The position numbers and the translations under genes were made by a program. The notes under the pieces are model-generated. The model was not told the origin of the DNA. It made no database searches and saw only the letters and a program-made list of their open reading frames with translations. From SURF-24 sp964537965 (lineage in GTDB: Bacteria; Bacteroidota; Ignavibacteria; Ignavibacteriales; SURF-24), in contig CAZIDB010000025.1 in the NCBI GenBank assembly GCA_964537965.1, positions 1 to 30,481 of the forward strand: DNA of 30,481 nucleotides, written 5' to 3'. Every line of letters begins with the position of its first letter. Position 1 is the stretch's first letter. This document shows, piece by piece, positions 7,458 through 16,154 of this stretch.

Positions 7458-8399
7458 ATGTATATCCGGATATTAACTGTTTCGTGCTTTTTAATTATGT
7501 CCATCCTTACTTATTCTCAGGAATTGAGGATAGTAAAGAAAGAACAACTAACTTATTCAAACCAGGGTTCTTTTTATTTCCCGAAATTTACACCGGACGG
7601 AAACAGGATTTTCTTTGCAAGAGATAATTTTAAAGGAATATCCTATTTCGATTTAAAAAACTGGCGCTTAGATGAGTTGAATGCGGAATATGGAGCAGGA
7701 TATGGTTTCGGATTTTCAAGCGATTCAAAATTTATTTACTACAGGAAAGATGAATTTAAGAAGGGCTTAAAATACTCTTCAATTTATAAACAGGAAATAA
7801 GCTCGAAAAAGAAAGAAACAATCTTATCAGGCAGCAGGGAAGTTTCTCCACCGCTTATAACTAAGCAGGGAAATTGTTTCTTTACCCAAAAAGGAAAAGT
7901 AAAGTATATAACGCAACAAGGTAAGCCGGTAGATAAAAGTAAGCTGGCAAAAGAATCGCCCATGGTTTTGAATGAAGACGGTAATTTGTATGTGTTCAGG
8001 AATGGTTCTAAGAAACTAATTAATCCAAGCGGTAAGAACGCTTATATCTGGGCTGAATTATCTCCCGATGAAAAATATATTGTTTATACTGTTGCAGCAG
8101 ACCAGACTTACATCTGTGATTTAAATGGAAAAATAAAATATAAACTCGGATATGCAAACGCCCCCAAATGGTCGCCGGATGGTAAATGGATTTTATTTAT
8201 GGATGATAAAAATAATGGCAATGACTATACAAGTTCCGAATTGTGGGTGGTTTCTATGGATGGAAGTAAAAGAATTCAATTAACAAAAACAGATAATGAA
8301 ATTGAGCTTTATCCCGAATGGTCTCCTTCAGGGAATAAAATAACCTATCATACTATTGATGGTAATATTTTTATTTTAGCAGTTGGCAGGAAGGATTAG
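7458..8399 (+). CDS. PD40/TolB-like beta-propeller protein, exported (paralogue of 4109-5047)
   Basis: This roughly 313-residue protein has a signal peptide (R-I-L-T-V-S-C-F-L-I-M-S-I-L-T-Y-S) and PD40 repeats such as F-T-P-D-G-N-R-I-F-F, L-S-P-D-E-K-Y-I-V-Y, W-S-P-D-G-K-W-I-L-F and W-S-P-S-G-N-K-I-T-Y. It probably folds as a six-bladed propeller in the periplasm; no enzymatic residues are evident. Its repeat order and spacing match the protein at 4109-5047. I prefer ATG 7458 over the adjacent TTG 7455 because AGGAAG at 7448-7453 leaves a workable, short spacing. It is a single gene with its own apparent promoter, 116 bp before the endonuclease. Confidence 0.78.
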   Translation: MYIRILTVSCFLIMSILTYSQELRIVKKEQLTYSNQGSFYFPKFTPDGNRIFFARDNFKGISYFDLKNWRLDELNAEYGAGYGFGFSSDSKFIYYRKDEFKKGLKYSSIYKQEISSKKKETILSGSREVSPPLITKQGNCFFTQKGKVKYITQQGKPVDKSKLAKESPMVLNEDGNLYVFRNGSKKLINPSGKNAYIWAELSPDEKYIVYTVAADQTYICDLNGKIKYKLGYANAPKWSPDGKWILFMDDKNNGNDYTSSELWVVSMDGSKRIQLTKTDNEIELYPEWSPSGNKITYHTIDGNIFILAVGRKD

Positions 8400-8515
8400 A
8401 CAAACAGATTTGCTAAGTGCCCGGTATTCCAATTCTTAAAATACCTCTCTAAGCAACCTAATAAGTTTAAACCATTTTTACGATAATAATTTATTTAACG
8501 CACTAATAGTAGTTT

Positions 8516-11227
8516 ATGAAAAAATTTCTATCAATCTGGCTGCTGATTATTTTAAGCCAGGTAATATTTCCGCAGGATTCATATTATAATGGAATTGACC
8601 CGAACAGGGGCAGTTTTATAACTGATCTTCACAATCTGATTTTCCAGCATACGAAAATTTCTTACGATCAGTTTGATGAAACCAACGTGGCAAATTTCGC
8701 TTCAAGGGATACATCCAACGGCAAGAAAGTTGTAACCTGTGTTTACACTGGTCAGAATTATGTTTATTCGCCGCCGTTCACCTGGGTGGAATTTAGCAGG
8801 GAACATACATGGTGCCATAGCTGGATGCCGACGTATAATTCTGAGAGCGGTCCCGAGTATTCAGATCAGCATCATATTTTTCCAACGAATCAGAATTTTG
8901 CAAACGGCAGAAGAAGTAATTACCCGTTGGGAAATGTTGTAACCGTTTCATATCAATATCTTGAAGGAAAACTTGGTAAAGATATTAGCGGTAACACAGT
9001 ATATGAACCAAGAAATGGTCATAAAGGTGATGCGGCAAGAGCGCTTTTCTATATGTCTGTTTGCTACGATGGCAGCGGCGGAAGATGGTATTTGCCTTCT
9101 TTCCAGGATCAGGAAGTTCTGAAAGAATGGAGTGAGAATGATCCTCCTGATGCATGGGAAATTGCTAGAAATGATTTCATATATTCATTACAAAAGAACA
9201 GGAATCCTTTTGTAGATCATCCTGAGTGGGTTAATCTTATTAACTTTTATACGTTAACTTATCTTGGCAGTATAGTTAACTTAGCTGCCGAACCTACAAA
9301 TTATTTAACTGATCTTACTCTTGAATCTGTTACCGGTAATTATATTTTATTGAGTTGGAGTGATGCTTTACCTGCGACACAAATACCGGCAGGATATTTT
9401 ATTATAGCTAATACTTCAAATATTTTTACTGATCCTGTTGATGGGAATGAATTTACCGAAGATCTCAATCTTGAAGATGGAAGCGCTGTTATTAAAGTAG
9501 ATTATTCAGGTCAGAATTTTTACAGCTTCAATAACCTAAATCCTTCTGCCACTTACTATTTCAGAATATATTCTTTTAACGGAACAGGAACTCAAATAAA
9601 TTATAAAACCGATGGCTCTGTACCATCAATTACTGTAACAACCGCTGCACAAGGTAATTCTTCCGTTTTATTATCTCAGGATTGGACGGATACCAATTTA
9701 ATAACTGTTGACGATGACTGGTCTGATGTTCAGAATATTATTGGTTACAGGGGAGATAATTTAACATCAGCATCCGGTGTCGATCCGCAAACAGTATTAA
9801 GTGATGGCACAAGTACACCTGTTGATGTAAATGCAAATCAGACTGATCCGAAAACATTCATATCCGGCGGTGTAACTGAGTTTGAACTTGAAAACCCTGT
9901 AATTGCATTAAATGGTTCGGGTACTGCGGATGCACCATTTCTTCTGATCACATTAAATACTACCGGGTACACTTCTATAAATCTTTCATATATTATAAGA
10001 GATATTGACGGCTCAACAGATAATTCAATTCAGCAGGTTGCATTGCAATATCGTGTGGGAACTTCAGGAAATTTTACAAATCTTCCTGAAGCATATATTG
10101 CCGACGCTACAGAAGCCGGCACTGATACTTTAGTTACTAAAATAAATATCTTGTTGCCGGAGGAATTAAATAACCAGGTTAATATTCAACTAAGAATTAT
10201 AACAACAAACGCCGCGGGTAACGATGAAACAATTGGCATAGATGATATTCTGATAAACGGTATTACGGAAAATGCGCTTGCGGATGAACCCGCAAATTAT
10301 GCATCTTCATTTTCCGTAAGTCCAAAGAATAGCAGTACTGTTACAATTTCATGGACTGATGCATTGGAAGGGAACCAGGTGCCTTCAGGTTATTTACTGC
10401 TTGTTAATAATTCAAATTCATTTACAACGCCGGTTGACGGAATTTTTTATACTGATGATACAGATTTATCTGATGGCTCCGGGGTTATCAATATTCCTTA
10501 TTCAACTTTAAATGAGTTTGAGTTAAGTCCTTTAATTGAACACATAGATTATTATTTTAGATTCTATTCATATAACGGAACAGGTAACACAATAAATTAT
10601 AAAACCGACGGAAATGTACCTTCATCTCAAATCAATATAAACCTTCCGGTAGAGCTTATTAGTTTTACGGGTGAAGTTATGACCGGTATTGTAAAATTAA
10701 TCTGGAAGACTGCAACAGAAACAAATAACCAGGGTTTTTCAATTGAAAGAAAAATCAACTCTTCCGGTTCAAACATTGCTTCGTATTGGCAGGAGATTGG
10801 ATTTGTAAACGGTTATGGTTCGGTAAGCAATTCTCATTCTTATTCCTTTATTGATAAATCTCTGCCGGGTAATGGAAAATATTTATACAGATTAAAACAA
10901 ATAGACTACAATGGTTCTGTTAATTACTCTTACGAGGTTCAGGTTGAAATAAATAATAAGATTAATTTCTCGCTTGAACAGAATTATCCAAATCCGTTTA
11001 ACCCGGTTACAATTATAAACTGGTCTATACCTGAAGCCGGTAAAGTAACATTAAAGATTTATGATGCAATCGGAAATGAAGTAACTGTTCTGGCAGATGA
11101 AGTATATCAGGCTGGTATGCATAGTACTCCTGTAAAAATCAGCATGGAACTTTCAAGCGGAATTTATTATTATAAATTAACTGCCGGTTCGTTTACTGCA
11201 GTAAAAAAAATGATATTGCTGAGATAA
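8516..11227 (+). CDS. T9SS-exported endonuclease I (EndA/NucM family) with Fn3-like modules
   Basis: This 903-residue secreted nuclease should degrade extracellular DNA or RNA. After a signal peptide (about 1-19) comes an endonuclease I domain (about 22-250). Its signature is R-E-H-T-W (95-99), D-Q-H-H-I-F-P-T-N (117-125), N-F-A-N-G-R-R-S-N-Y-P-L-G, and the E-P-R-N-G-H-K-G-D-A-A-R-A-L-F-Y-M block (164-180). These are the family's His/Asn/Glu metal and catalytic positions. Two related Fn3-like modules (about 259-375 and 590-705) flank a beta-sandwich-like region. The T9SS domain starts at S-L-E-Q-N-Y-P-N-P-F-N-P-V-T and runs to K-K-M-I-L-L-R. Unlike the other three sorting domains here, it has no 28-bp palindrome. 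Nutrient scavenging or biofilm-DNA turnover are plausible roles, by inference. Confidence 0.9.
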   Translation: MKKFLSIWLLIILSQVIFPQDSYYNGIDPNRGSFITDLHNLIFQHTKISYDQFDETNVANFASRDTSNGKKVVTCVYTGQNYVYSPPFTWVEFSREHTWCHSWMPTYNSESGPEYSDQHHIFPTNQNFANGRRSNYPLGNVVTVSYQYLEGKLGKDISGNTVYEPRNGHKGDAARALFYMSVCYDGSGGRWYLPSFQDQEVLKEWSENDPPDAWEIARNDFIYSLQKNRNPFVDHPEWVNLINFYTLTYLGSIVNLAAEPTNYLTDLTLESVTGNYILLSWSDALPATQIPAGYFIIANTSNIFTDPVDGNEFTEDLNLEDGSAVIKVDYSGQNFYSFNNLNPSATYYFRIYSFNGTGTQINYKTDGSVPSITVTTAAQGNSSVLLSQDWTDTNLITVDDDWSDVQNIIGYRGDNLTSASGVDPQTVLSDGTSTPVDVNANQTDPKTFISGGVTEFELENPVIALNGSGTADAPFLLITLNTTGYTSINLSYIIRDIDGSTDNSIQQVALQYRVGTSGNFTNLPEAYIADATEAGTDTLVTKINILLPEELNNQVNIQLRIITTNAAGNDETIGIDDILINGITENALADEPANYASSFSVSPKNSSTVTISWTDALEGNQVPSGYLLLVNNSNSFTTPVDGIFYTDDTDLSDGSGVINIPYSTLNEFELSPLIEHIDYYFRFYSYNGTGNTINYKTDGNVPSSQININLPVELISFTGEVMTGIVKLIWKTATETNNQGFSIERKINSSGSNIASYWQEIGFVNGYGSVSNSHSYSFIDKSLPGNGKYLYRLKQIDYNGSVNYSYEVQVEINNKINFSLEQNYPNPFNPVTIINWSIPEAGKVTLKIYDAIGNEVTVLADEVYQAGMHSTPVKISMELSSGIYYYKLTAGSFTAVKKMILLR
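9290..9640 (+). repeat. Fn3-like module, copy 1 within endonuclease
   Basis: The segment ends in Y-Y-F-R-I-Y-S-F-N-G-T-G-T-Q-I-N-Y-K-T-D-G. It aligns with a second segment at 10283-10630, including near-identical DNA over the N-G-T-G ... N-Y-K-T-D-G codons. Confidence 0.65.
10283..10630 (+). repeat. Fn3-like module, copy 2 within endonuclease
   Basis: It begins E-P-A-N-Y and ends Y-Y-F-R-F-Y-S-Y-N-G-T-G-N-T-I-N-Y-K-T-D-G, matching copy 1 in order and length. Confidence 0.65.
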
Positions 11228-11338
11228 ATACTTGTAAAATTTTTTATCCGGCTGAATTACTTTGTATAACATTAAGATGTGATGACATAAAGCACTTTTT
11301 TTATTTAATATTTAAGTTATTATTCAACCAAGGAAATC

Positions 11339-11491
11339 ATGTTAGGATTTATTAAAATAAAAGAAAATAGAAAATTAGGTGGAGAAATATTCCACGAGAG
11401 GCAAAGAGTTAAGAAAATATACTTCTCTGTTCTGGGGGTAATTATGCTTGTTGTATTAAATGTTATCCTCTACTACCTTACAAAATTTTAA
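11339..11491 (+). CDS. Small single-span membrane protein, 50 aa
   Basis: This short ORF encodes M-L-G-F-I-K-I-K-E-N-R-K-L-G-G-E-I-F-H-E, then a basic R-Q-R-V-K-K stretch, then one hydrophobic helix (about residues 27-47: I-Y-F-S-V-L-G-V-I-M-L-V-V-L-N-V-I-L-Y-Y-L). The positive-inside rule suggests a cytoplasmic N-terminus. AAGGAAA at 11330-11336 gives a Shine-Dalgarno with short spacing. It fills most of an otherwise empty 351-bp stretch between the endonuclease and miaB. I do not recognise a family, and no function can be assigned. Confidence 0.6.
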   Translation: MLGFIKIKENRKLGGEIFHERQRVKKIYFSVLGVIMLVVLNVILYYLTKF

Positions 11492-11527
11492 GTATAACAT
11501 TTTCATTTTACCGGCATTAGGGCAACG

Positions 11528-11558
11528 TTGTTTGCTTTCAAATTAATCTATATATTTA
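11528..11558 (+). promoter_or_regulatory. Putative promoter for the miaB cluster
   Basis: TTG at 11528-11530, a 20-bp spacer and TATATTTA at 11551-11558 fit the Bacteroidota promoter pattern with one -7 mismatch. It lies 20 bp before the miaB ATG. Confidence 0.35.
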
Positions 11559-11578
11559 TCTCAAACTGAAATAAAGAC

Positions 11579-12904
11579 ATGCACAATAATAACGTATATA
11601 TAGAAACCTATGGCTGCCAGATGAATGTGGCTGACACCGAAATTGTTCTGGGAATCCTTAAATCCAATGGCTATAATATTGCCGCAGATGCTCACGAAGC
11701 CGATGTGGTTTTATTGAACACATGCAGCGTAAGAGAAAATGCCGAGCAAAGAATTTACGGCAGGTTAGGCAGCTTCAAAAATATTAAAGATAAAAAACCC
11801 GGATTGGTAGTCGGTATTCTTGGTTGTATGGCGGAACGATTAAGAAAAGATTTAATTGAAGAAAAGAAAATTATTGACATGGTCGTCGGACCTGATGAAT
11901 ACCGCCGTTTACCTGAACTGCTTGATATTGCATTTTCAGGTGAGAAAGGAATTGGTGTAAGACTTTCCCGCACAGAGACGTATGATGATATAGTCCCTTA
12001 CAGGGAAGACGGCTTACAAGCCTGGATTTCCGTTATGCGCGGCTGTGATAAGTTTTGTACATTTTGCGTTGTTCCTTTTACAAGAGGAAGAGAAAGAAGC
12101 CGCTCGCTTCATTCTATAGTAGATGAAATAAAGCAGCTTTCAGAAAGAGGATTTAAAGAAGTTACTTTGTTAGGGCAAAATGTAAATTCCTATATAGATA
12201 ATAATTTTGATTTTGCAGATTTGCTTGAGGCATGCGCTAAAGTTGATTCTTCTATGCGAATAAGATTTACAACTTCGCATCCGCAGGATTTATCCGATAA
12301 ACTTCTCTATACTATTGCCGGTTATAATAACATTTGTAATTATATCCATTTGCCTGTTCAATCAGGTTCAAACAGAATTTTAGATTTAATGAACAGAACT
12401 TACACAATTGAGCATTATCTTAATCTGATTGACAAAGCAAAAAAAATTATTCCCGGCGTTAGTTTTTCTACCGATATTATTTCGGGTTTTCCTACTGAAA
12501 CTGACGAAGACCACAAAGGAACATTGGAAGTAATGAGCGCGGTAAGGTATGACGGAGCATATATGTTTAAATATTCTCCTAGGGAAGGCACTAAAGCTTA
12601 TAAAATGGATGATGATGTTCCGGAAGAAATAAAGGGAAGAAGACTAAGCGAAATAATCGATCTCCAGCAAAAAATATCACTTGAAATAAATAATGAACTG
12701 ATTGGTACGGAAGAAAAAATTCTGGTTGAAGGTAAAAGTAAAAAATCCGAAGCTTTCCTTGCAGGAAGAACCGATTCAAATAAAGTAGTTGTTTTTCCTT
12801 CCGAAGATAGTATTAAAGAAGGCGACTATATCAAAGTGAAAATTAAACGGGCTACCTCCGGAACACTGTTCGGTGATGTTATAGAAAAATATCAATTAGT
12901 ATAA
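11579..12904 (+). CDS. miaB: tRNA-2-methylthio-N6-dimethylallyladenosine synthase MiaB
   Basis: MiaB is a radical-SAM methylthiotransferase that adds a methylthio group to i6A37 of tRNAs reading UNN codons. The 441-residue protein has the N-terminal UPF0004 domain with cluster cysteines Cys13 (Y-G-C-Q-M-N), Cys49 (N-T-C-S-V-R-E-N) and Cys83 (G-C-M-A-E-R). The radical-SAM motif C-D-K-F-C-T-F-C (Cys156, 160, 163) is followed by P-F-T-R-G-R-E-R-S-R, and a TRAM RNA-binding domain lies at about 375-438. Length and motifs are canonical. It opens a same-strand cluster running to 17612. In Bacteroidota, miaB is often next to a sigma-54 activator and lptE, as here. Confidence 0.97.
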   Translation: MHNNNVYIETYGCQMNVADTEIVLGILKSNGYNIAADAHEADVVLLNTCSVRENAEQRIYGRLGSFKNIKDKKPGLVVGILGCMAERLRKDLIEEKKIIDMVVGPDEYRRLPELLDIAFSGEKGIGVRLSRTETYDDIVPYREDGLQAWISVMRGCDKFCTFCVVPFTRGRERSRSLHSIVDEIKQLSERGFKEVTLLGQNVNSYIDNNFDFADLLEACAKVDSSMRIRFTTSHPQDLSDKLLYTIAGYNNICNYIHLPVQSGSNRILDLMNRTYTIEHYLNLIDKAKKIIPGVSFSTDIISGFPTETDEDHKGTLEVMSAVRYDGAYMFKYSPREGTKAYKMDDDVPEEIKGRRLSEIIDLQQKISLEINNELIGTEEKILVEGKSKKSEAFLAGRTDSNKVVVFPSEDSIKEGDYIKVKIKRATSGTLFGDVIEKYQLV

Positions 12905-12928
12905 ATGTAATTAAATCAGTCGGGCTAA

Positions 12929-13663
12929 ATGAACATTAGCAAATTTTGTCTTCTTGCTTCGGTAATATTCTTAAACATTTTACTGTCGGTTAATTTTGCA
13001 CAGGAAACTGACATAAGTAAATCGCTAAGGAATATTGATGAAGGTAAAAGTGACTTGGCCGTTGAAGAACTAAGTAAGCTTAAAAATAAATCTCCCGAGG
13101 ATCCTTCGGTAATTTATCTTGATGCCGTTTTAACGCCTGATGCTAAGGAAGCGGTTATTAAATATAAACTGATTGCAGACAATCATGCGGACAGCAAATA
13201 CGCAGATGCCGCAAATTACCAGATATATTCTTATTACTACGCTGCCGGAAATTATACTCTTGCCAAGAAACAACTTGAAAAACTTAAAATGAATTATCCT
13301 GGTTCGCCTTACATAAAAAAGATTGAAGCAAAAACAATTGATACTAATACCGAGGGTCTTGCAAACAATAAAACTTTTGAGCTAAAGGAAAGGAAAGAAC
13401 CCAAAAAGCAACCACAGGTAAAAGAGAATTCAGAGTTTACCGTACAAACAGGTGCTTTTTTAGTTAAAGGTAATGCAGAAAAATTGTTAAAGCTGTTAAA
13501 AGAAAAAAGGATTAAAGCAGAAATAATTGAAAAGAAAGTTGGTGGAAGTAATTTTTTTGTTGTGAATGCTGGTAAATGTAAATCTTTGGAAGAGGCTGAA
13601 GATCTATCTGAGTATATAAAAAGAACAATTAAAGTTGAAGGCCGGATTGTTAGTCTAAATTAA
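12929..13663 (+). CDS. Exported TPR/SPOR-domain protein
   Basis: This 244-residue protein has a signal peptide (about 1-25, ending S-V-N-F-A-Q), helical TPR-like repeats (about 30-130, e.g. Y-Q-I-Y-S-Y-Y-Y-A-A-G-N-Y-T-L-A-K-K-Q-L) and a SPOR domain at about 165-243 (F-T-V-Q-T-G-A-F ... F-F-V-V-N-A-G-K-C). SPOR domains bind denuded glycan strands of septal peptidoglycan, so a periplasmic cell-envelope or division role is likely. The TPR part resembles the repeat region of YbgF/CpoB-like proteins, but no closer match can be claimed. It starts 24 bp after miaB and ends 13 bp before the next gene, consistent with one transcript. Confidence 0.82.
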   Translation: MNISKFCLLASVIFLNILLSVNFAQETDISKSLRNIDEGKSDLAVEELSKLKNKSPEDPSVIYLDAVLTPDAKEAVIKYKLIADNHADSKYADAANYQIYSYYYAAGNYTLAKKQLEKLKMNYPGSPYIKKIEAKTIDTNTEGLANNKTFELKERKEPKKQPQVKENSEFTVQTGAFLVKGNAEKLLKLLKEKRIKAEIIEKKVGGSNFFVVNAGKCKSLEEAEDLSEYIKRTIKVEGRIVSLN

Positions 13664-13676
13664 ACGGTAAACAAAA

Positions 13677-14432
13677 TTGGAAATAATTTTTATCGGAACC
13701 GGATCAGGAAAAACCTCGCTAAAAAGAAATCATTCATCACTTTTAATTTCTTCATCAAATACAAAGTTACTTGTTGATACCGGCGATGGCATCTCTAAAG
13801 CACTTTTACAGGCAGAGATTGATTATAATTCAATTACGAACATTATAATTACACATTATCACCCGGATCATTTAAGCGGTTTGCCTTCTCTGCTTAACCA
13901 GATGAAAATGAATCAGCGTAAGAACTCATTAAATATTTTTTGCCCCGGGAAACCTGAGCTTCTTAAAAATTATATTGAGACAAATCTGATTTTCATCAAA
14001 AGGATTGGCTTTAAAGTGGAATTCATCAGCCTTAGTGAAACGGAGATAAAACTAAATGAAGAAATTTCATTTAGCGTAAAAAAGAACTGTCATCTAAAAA
14101 AATATGCTGATGAAATAAAAGATGAAGCAGATTTAATTTCACTGTCAGTCCTTTTTATTTTAGATGGTAAAAAAGTTTTTTATACCGGAGATGTCGGTTC
14201 ACCGGATGACCTTTTTCTTTTTAATGAAGAGTTTGATATTCTTATTTCAGAAGCAACTCATCTAAGCGGGAGCGATGTAATCTCCGCACTGGAAAAGTTA
14301 AATCCTGGAATGTTAATTTTAACTCATCTTGAAGATAATTCGGAATTTGAATCGCAGGAATTTATTCATTTGGCTGAAAAGCTTGTCCCAAAATTTGTTG
14401 TTGCATATGATAATTATAAATGTAAAATTTGA
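13677..14432 (+). CDS. Metallo-beta-lactamase-fold hydrolase, RNase Z-like
   Basis: This 251-residue cytoplasmic protein belongs to the RNase Z-like branch of the metallo-beta-lactamase superfamily. It keeps a full set of two-metal ligands: H-Y-H-P-D-H (His60, His62, Asp64, His65), His139, Asp172 (Y-T-G-D-V-G) and His217 (L-T-H-L-E). It lacks the long flexible arm of tRNase Z and is shorter than the typical enzyme (about 300 residues), so RNA processing is possible but unproven; phosphodiesterase or other hydrolase roles fit equally. The start is TTG at 13677, directly before the E-I-I-F-I-G-T-G-S-G first strand; no Shine-Dalgarno is visible. It sits between the SPOR protein (13 bp) and the sigma-54 activator (68 bp). 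Confidence 0.8.
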   Translation: MEIIFIGTGSGKTSLKRNHSSLLISSSNTKLLVDTGDGISKALLQAEIDYNSITNIIITHYHPDHLSGLPSLLNQMKMNQRKNSLNIFCPGKPELLKNYIETNLIFIKRIGFKVEFISLSETEIKLNEEISFSVKKNCHLKKYADEIKDEADLISLSVLFILDGKKVFYTGDVGSPDDLFLFNEEFDILISEATHLSGSDVISALEKLNPGMLILTHLEDNSEFESQEFIHLAEKLVPKFVVAYDNYKCKI

Positions 14433-14500
14433 ACAGAAGTACATAAGGCAGCTAAGGATTAATGAAGGAAATTATTTAATTTTATGTCATCAATTTTTAT

Positions 14501-15607
14501 ATGAATCTGATGAATATTGAACAGTTCCAAAAAGAATTTAATATAATCGGTAAATCCAAAGAGATGCGTGATCTTGCAGATATTGTTATGCAGGTTGCAC
14601 CCTCAGATATCTCGGTTTTAATTTACGGCGAAAGCGGTGTAGGAAAGGAAGTGATAGCCCGCGCAATTCATGGAGTTAGTAACCGTAAAGATAAATCTCT
14701 TGTAAGCGTTAATTGCGGGGCAATTCCGGAAGGTATTCTTGAAAGCGAATTATTTGGTCACAGGAAAGGCTCGTTTACAGGTGCAGTAGATAACCGCAAA
14801 GGTTATTTTGAAATAGCAGACGGCGGTACATTATTCCTTGATGAAATTGCTGAGATGCCGTTAACAACCCAGGTTAAACTGTTAAGGGCGATTGAGAATA
14901 AAGAATTTATGCGACTTGGCAGCGAAACCGTTACAAGAGTTGATGTAAGAATAATTGCCGCAACGAACAAGGATTTACAGAAAGAAGTCGATTCAAAAAA
15001 TTTCAGGGATGATTTATTTTTCAGGTTAAAGGCTGTTACACTTTTTATCCCGCCGTTAAGAAAAAGACGCGAAGATATTCCTGAACTTGTAGATTATTTC
15101 GTTGAAAACTATGCTAAGTCGAATAACATTCCTGTGCCTTCTATATCTCAGGAAGCAATAGATATTTTATATGAATATAACTGGCCCGGAAACATAAGAG
15201 AATTAAAAAATAGCGTTGAAACTGCAATTGCGTTAAACAGAAACGGGATACTTGATTCGGCATCATTTAGCCACTTAAAAAATATCTGGGATAGATCTGA
15301 AAACAGGAACCTGCCGATATCACTAAAAAAATCTCCGGAAGAAATGGACCGGGAAATGATTTACAGGGCACTTTTCGAAATTAAAAAGGACCTTGTTGAG
15401 CTTAAACAAATGATGCACAGCAGTAAAGAAATTCTCCAGGATTCAGGAATTATAAGAGTGGATGAAGTTGTACCGATGGATGTTCTGGAAAAGGAAGCAA
15501 TAAAGAATGCAATTAACTTTGCCAAGGGAAATAAAAGACAGGCTGCAAAAATGCTTAAAATAAGCGAAAGAACACTTTACAGGAAGATTAAAGAATATGA
15601 ACTGTAA
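14501..15607 (+). CDS. Sigma-54-dependent transcriptional activator, AAA+ and Fis domains, no receiver
   Basis: This 368-residue protein opens sigma-54 promoters by ATP hydrolysis. It goes straight into the AAA+ domain: Walker A G-E-S-G-V-G-K-E (43-50), the sigma-54 contact loop G-S-F-T-G-A at 90-95 in place of the textbook G-A-F-T-G-A, Walker B T-L-F-L-D-E (110-115), and the R-D-D-L-F-F-R-L and N-W-P-G-N-I-R-E-L blocks. A Fis-type helix-turn-helix closes it (about 330-366, G-N-K-R-Q-A-A-K-M-L-K-I-S-E-R-T-L-Y). No N-terminal sensory or receiver domain is present, so control must come from elsewhere. ATG 14510 is an alternative start. It overlaps lptE by 11 bp. This activator-lptE-miaB linkage recurs in Bacteroidota. 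Confidence 0.93.
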   Translation: MNLMNIEQFQKEFNIIGKSKEMRDLADIVMQVAPSDISVLIYGESGVGKEVIARAIHGVSNRKDKSLVSVNCGAIPEGILESELFGHRKGSFTGAVDNRKGYFEIADGGTLFLDEIAEMPLTTQVKLLRAIENKEFMRLGSETVTRVDVRIIAATNKDLQKEVDSKNFRDDLFFRLKAVTLFIPPLRKRREDIPELVDYFVENYAKSNNIPVPSISQEAIDILYEYNWPGNIRELKNSVETAIALNRNGILDSASFSHLKNIWDRSENRNLPISLKKSPEEMDREMIYRALFEIKKDLVELKQMMHSSKEILQDSGIIRVDEVVPMDVLEKEAIKNAINFAKGNKRQAAKMLKISERTLYRKIKEYEL

Positions 15608-16130
15608 AAAAATAACAATTATTTACTGCTTGTTTGTTTTAACTGCGATTCATAATTTTACAGGGTGCTTTTATTCATTTACGGGAGCATCTGTTCCTTC
15701 TCATTTAAAAACAGTGGCAATTCCTGTTTTTGACGACAAAAGCGGTTATGGTGATGCTGCATTGCGGGAAAGTTTTACACGTAAACTAACCCAAAAATTT
15801 ATTGATGATAATACATTAATGGTAGCCCCAAAAGCCGATGCCGATGCAATACTTGAATGTACTATAGTTTCTGTTTCTCCCGAAGTTCCTCAGTCTGTTA
15901 CAAGCAGTGAAAACGGGACAGAGACCGTATCTGTTAGAAGAATAACCGTTACTGTTAGAGCCGTCTTTAAAGACCTTGTTAAGAAAAAAACAATCTCGGA
16001 AAAACGGTACTCGGATTTCGGCGACTTTGATGCTGATACAGATGTTGTTATAGGACGAAAGCAGGCTGTTGAATCGGCCATTGATAAAATTTCTGATGAT
16101 ATATTGCTTGGTACAGTTTCTAATTGGTAA
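15597..16130 (+). CDS. lptE: LptE-family outer-membrane lipoprotein
   Basis: LptE plugs the LptD barrel and helps insert lipopolysaccharide into the outer membrane. The 177-residue product has a lipoprotein signal ending F-T-G-C with Cys24 as the lipidated residue. The Bacteroidota-type LptE opening Y-S-F-T-G-A-S-V-P follows, then a T-V-A-I-P-V-F-D-D strand and a long C-terminal helix. The start ATG overlaps the 3' end of the sigma-54 activator by 11 bp. AGGAAG at 15581-15586 serves as Shine-Dalgarno, so translation is probably coupled. The GT2 gene follows after 24 bp. Confidence 0.85.
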   Translation: MNCKKITIIYCLFVLTAIHNFTGCFYSFTGASVPSHLKTVAIPVFDDKSGYGDAALRESFTRKLTQKFIDDNTLMVAPKADADAILECTIVSVSPEVPQSVTSSENGTETVSVRRITVTVRAVFKDLVKKKTISEKRYSDFGDFDADTDVVIGRKQAVESAIDKISDDILLGTVSNW

Positions 16131-16154
16131 GTTTAACAAATTTAGGATATCGAT

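Noticed and set aside
11964..11974. Possible extra copy of the palindrome end (AGAGACG) in miaB
   Set aside because: Only a short match without an inverted partner; a chance occurrence within a conserved gene. A similar AGAGACG at about 24195 in the TonB receptor gene also lacks a partner.
15816..16139. 107-codon minus-strand ORF opposite lptE
   Set aside because: It is a mirror of lptE in another frame, with no coding signature or translation signal.
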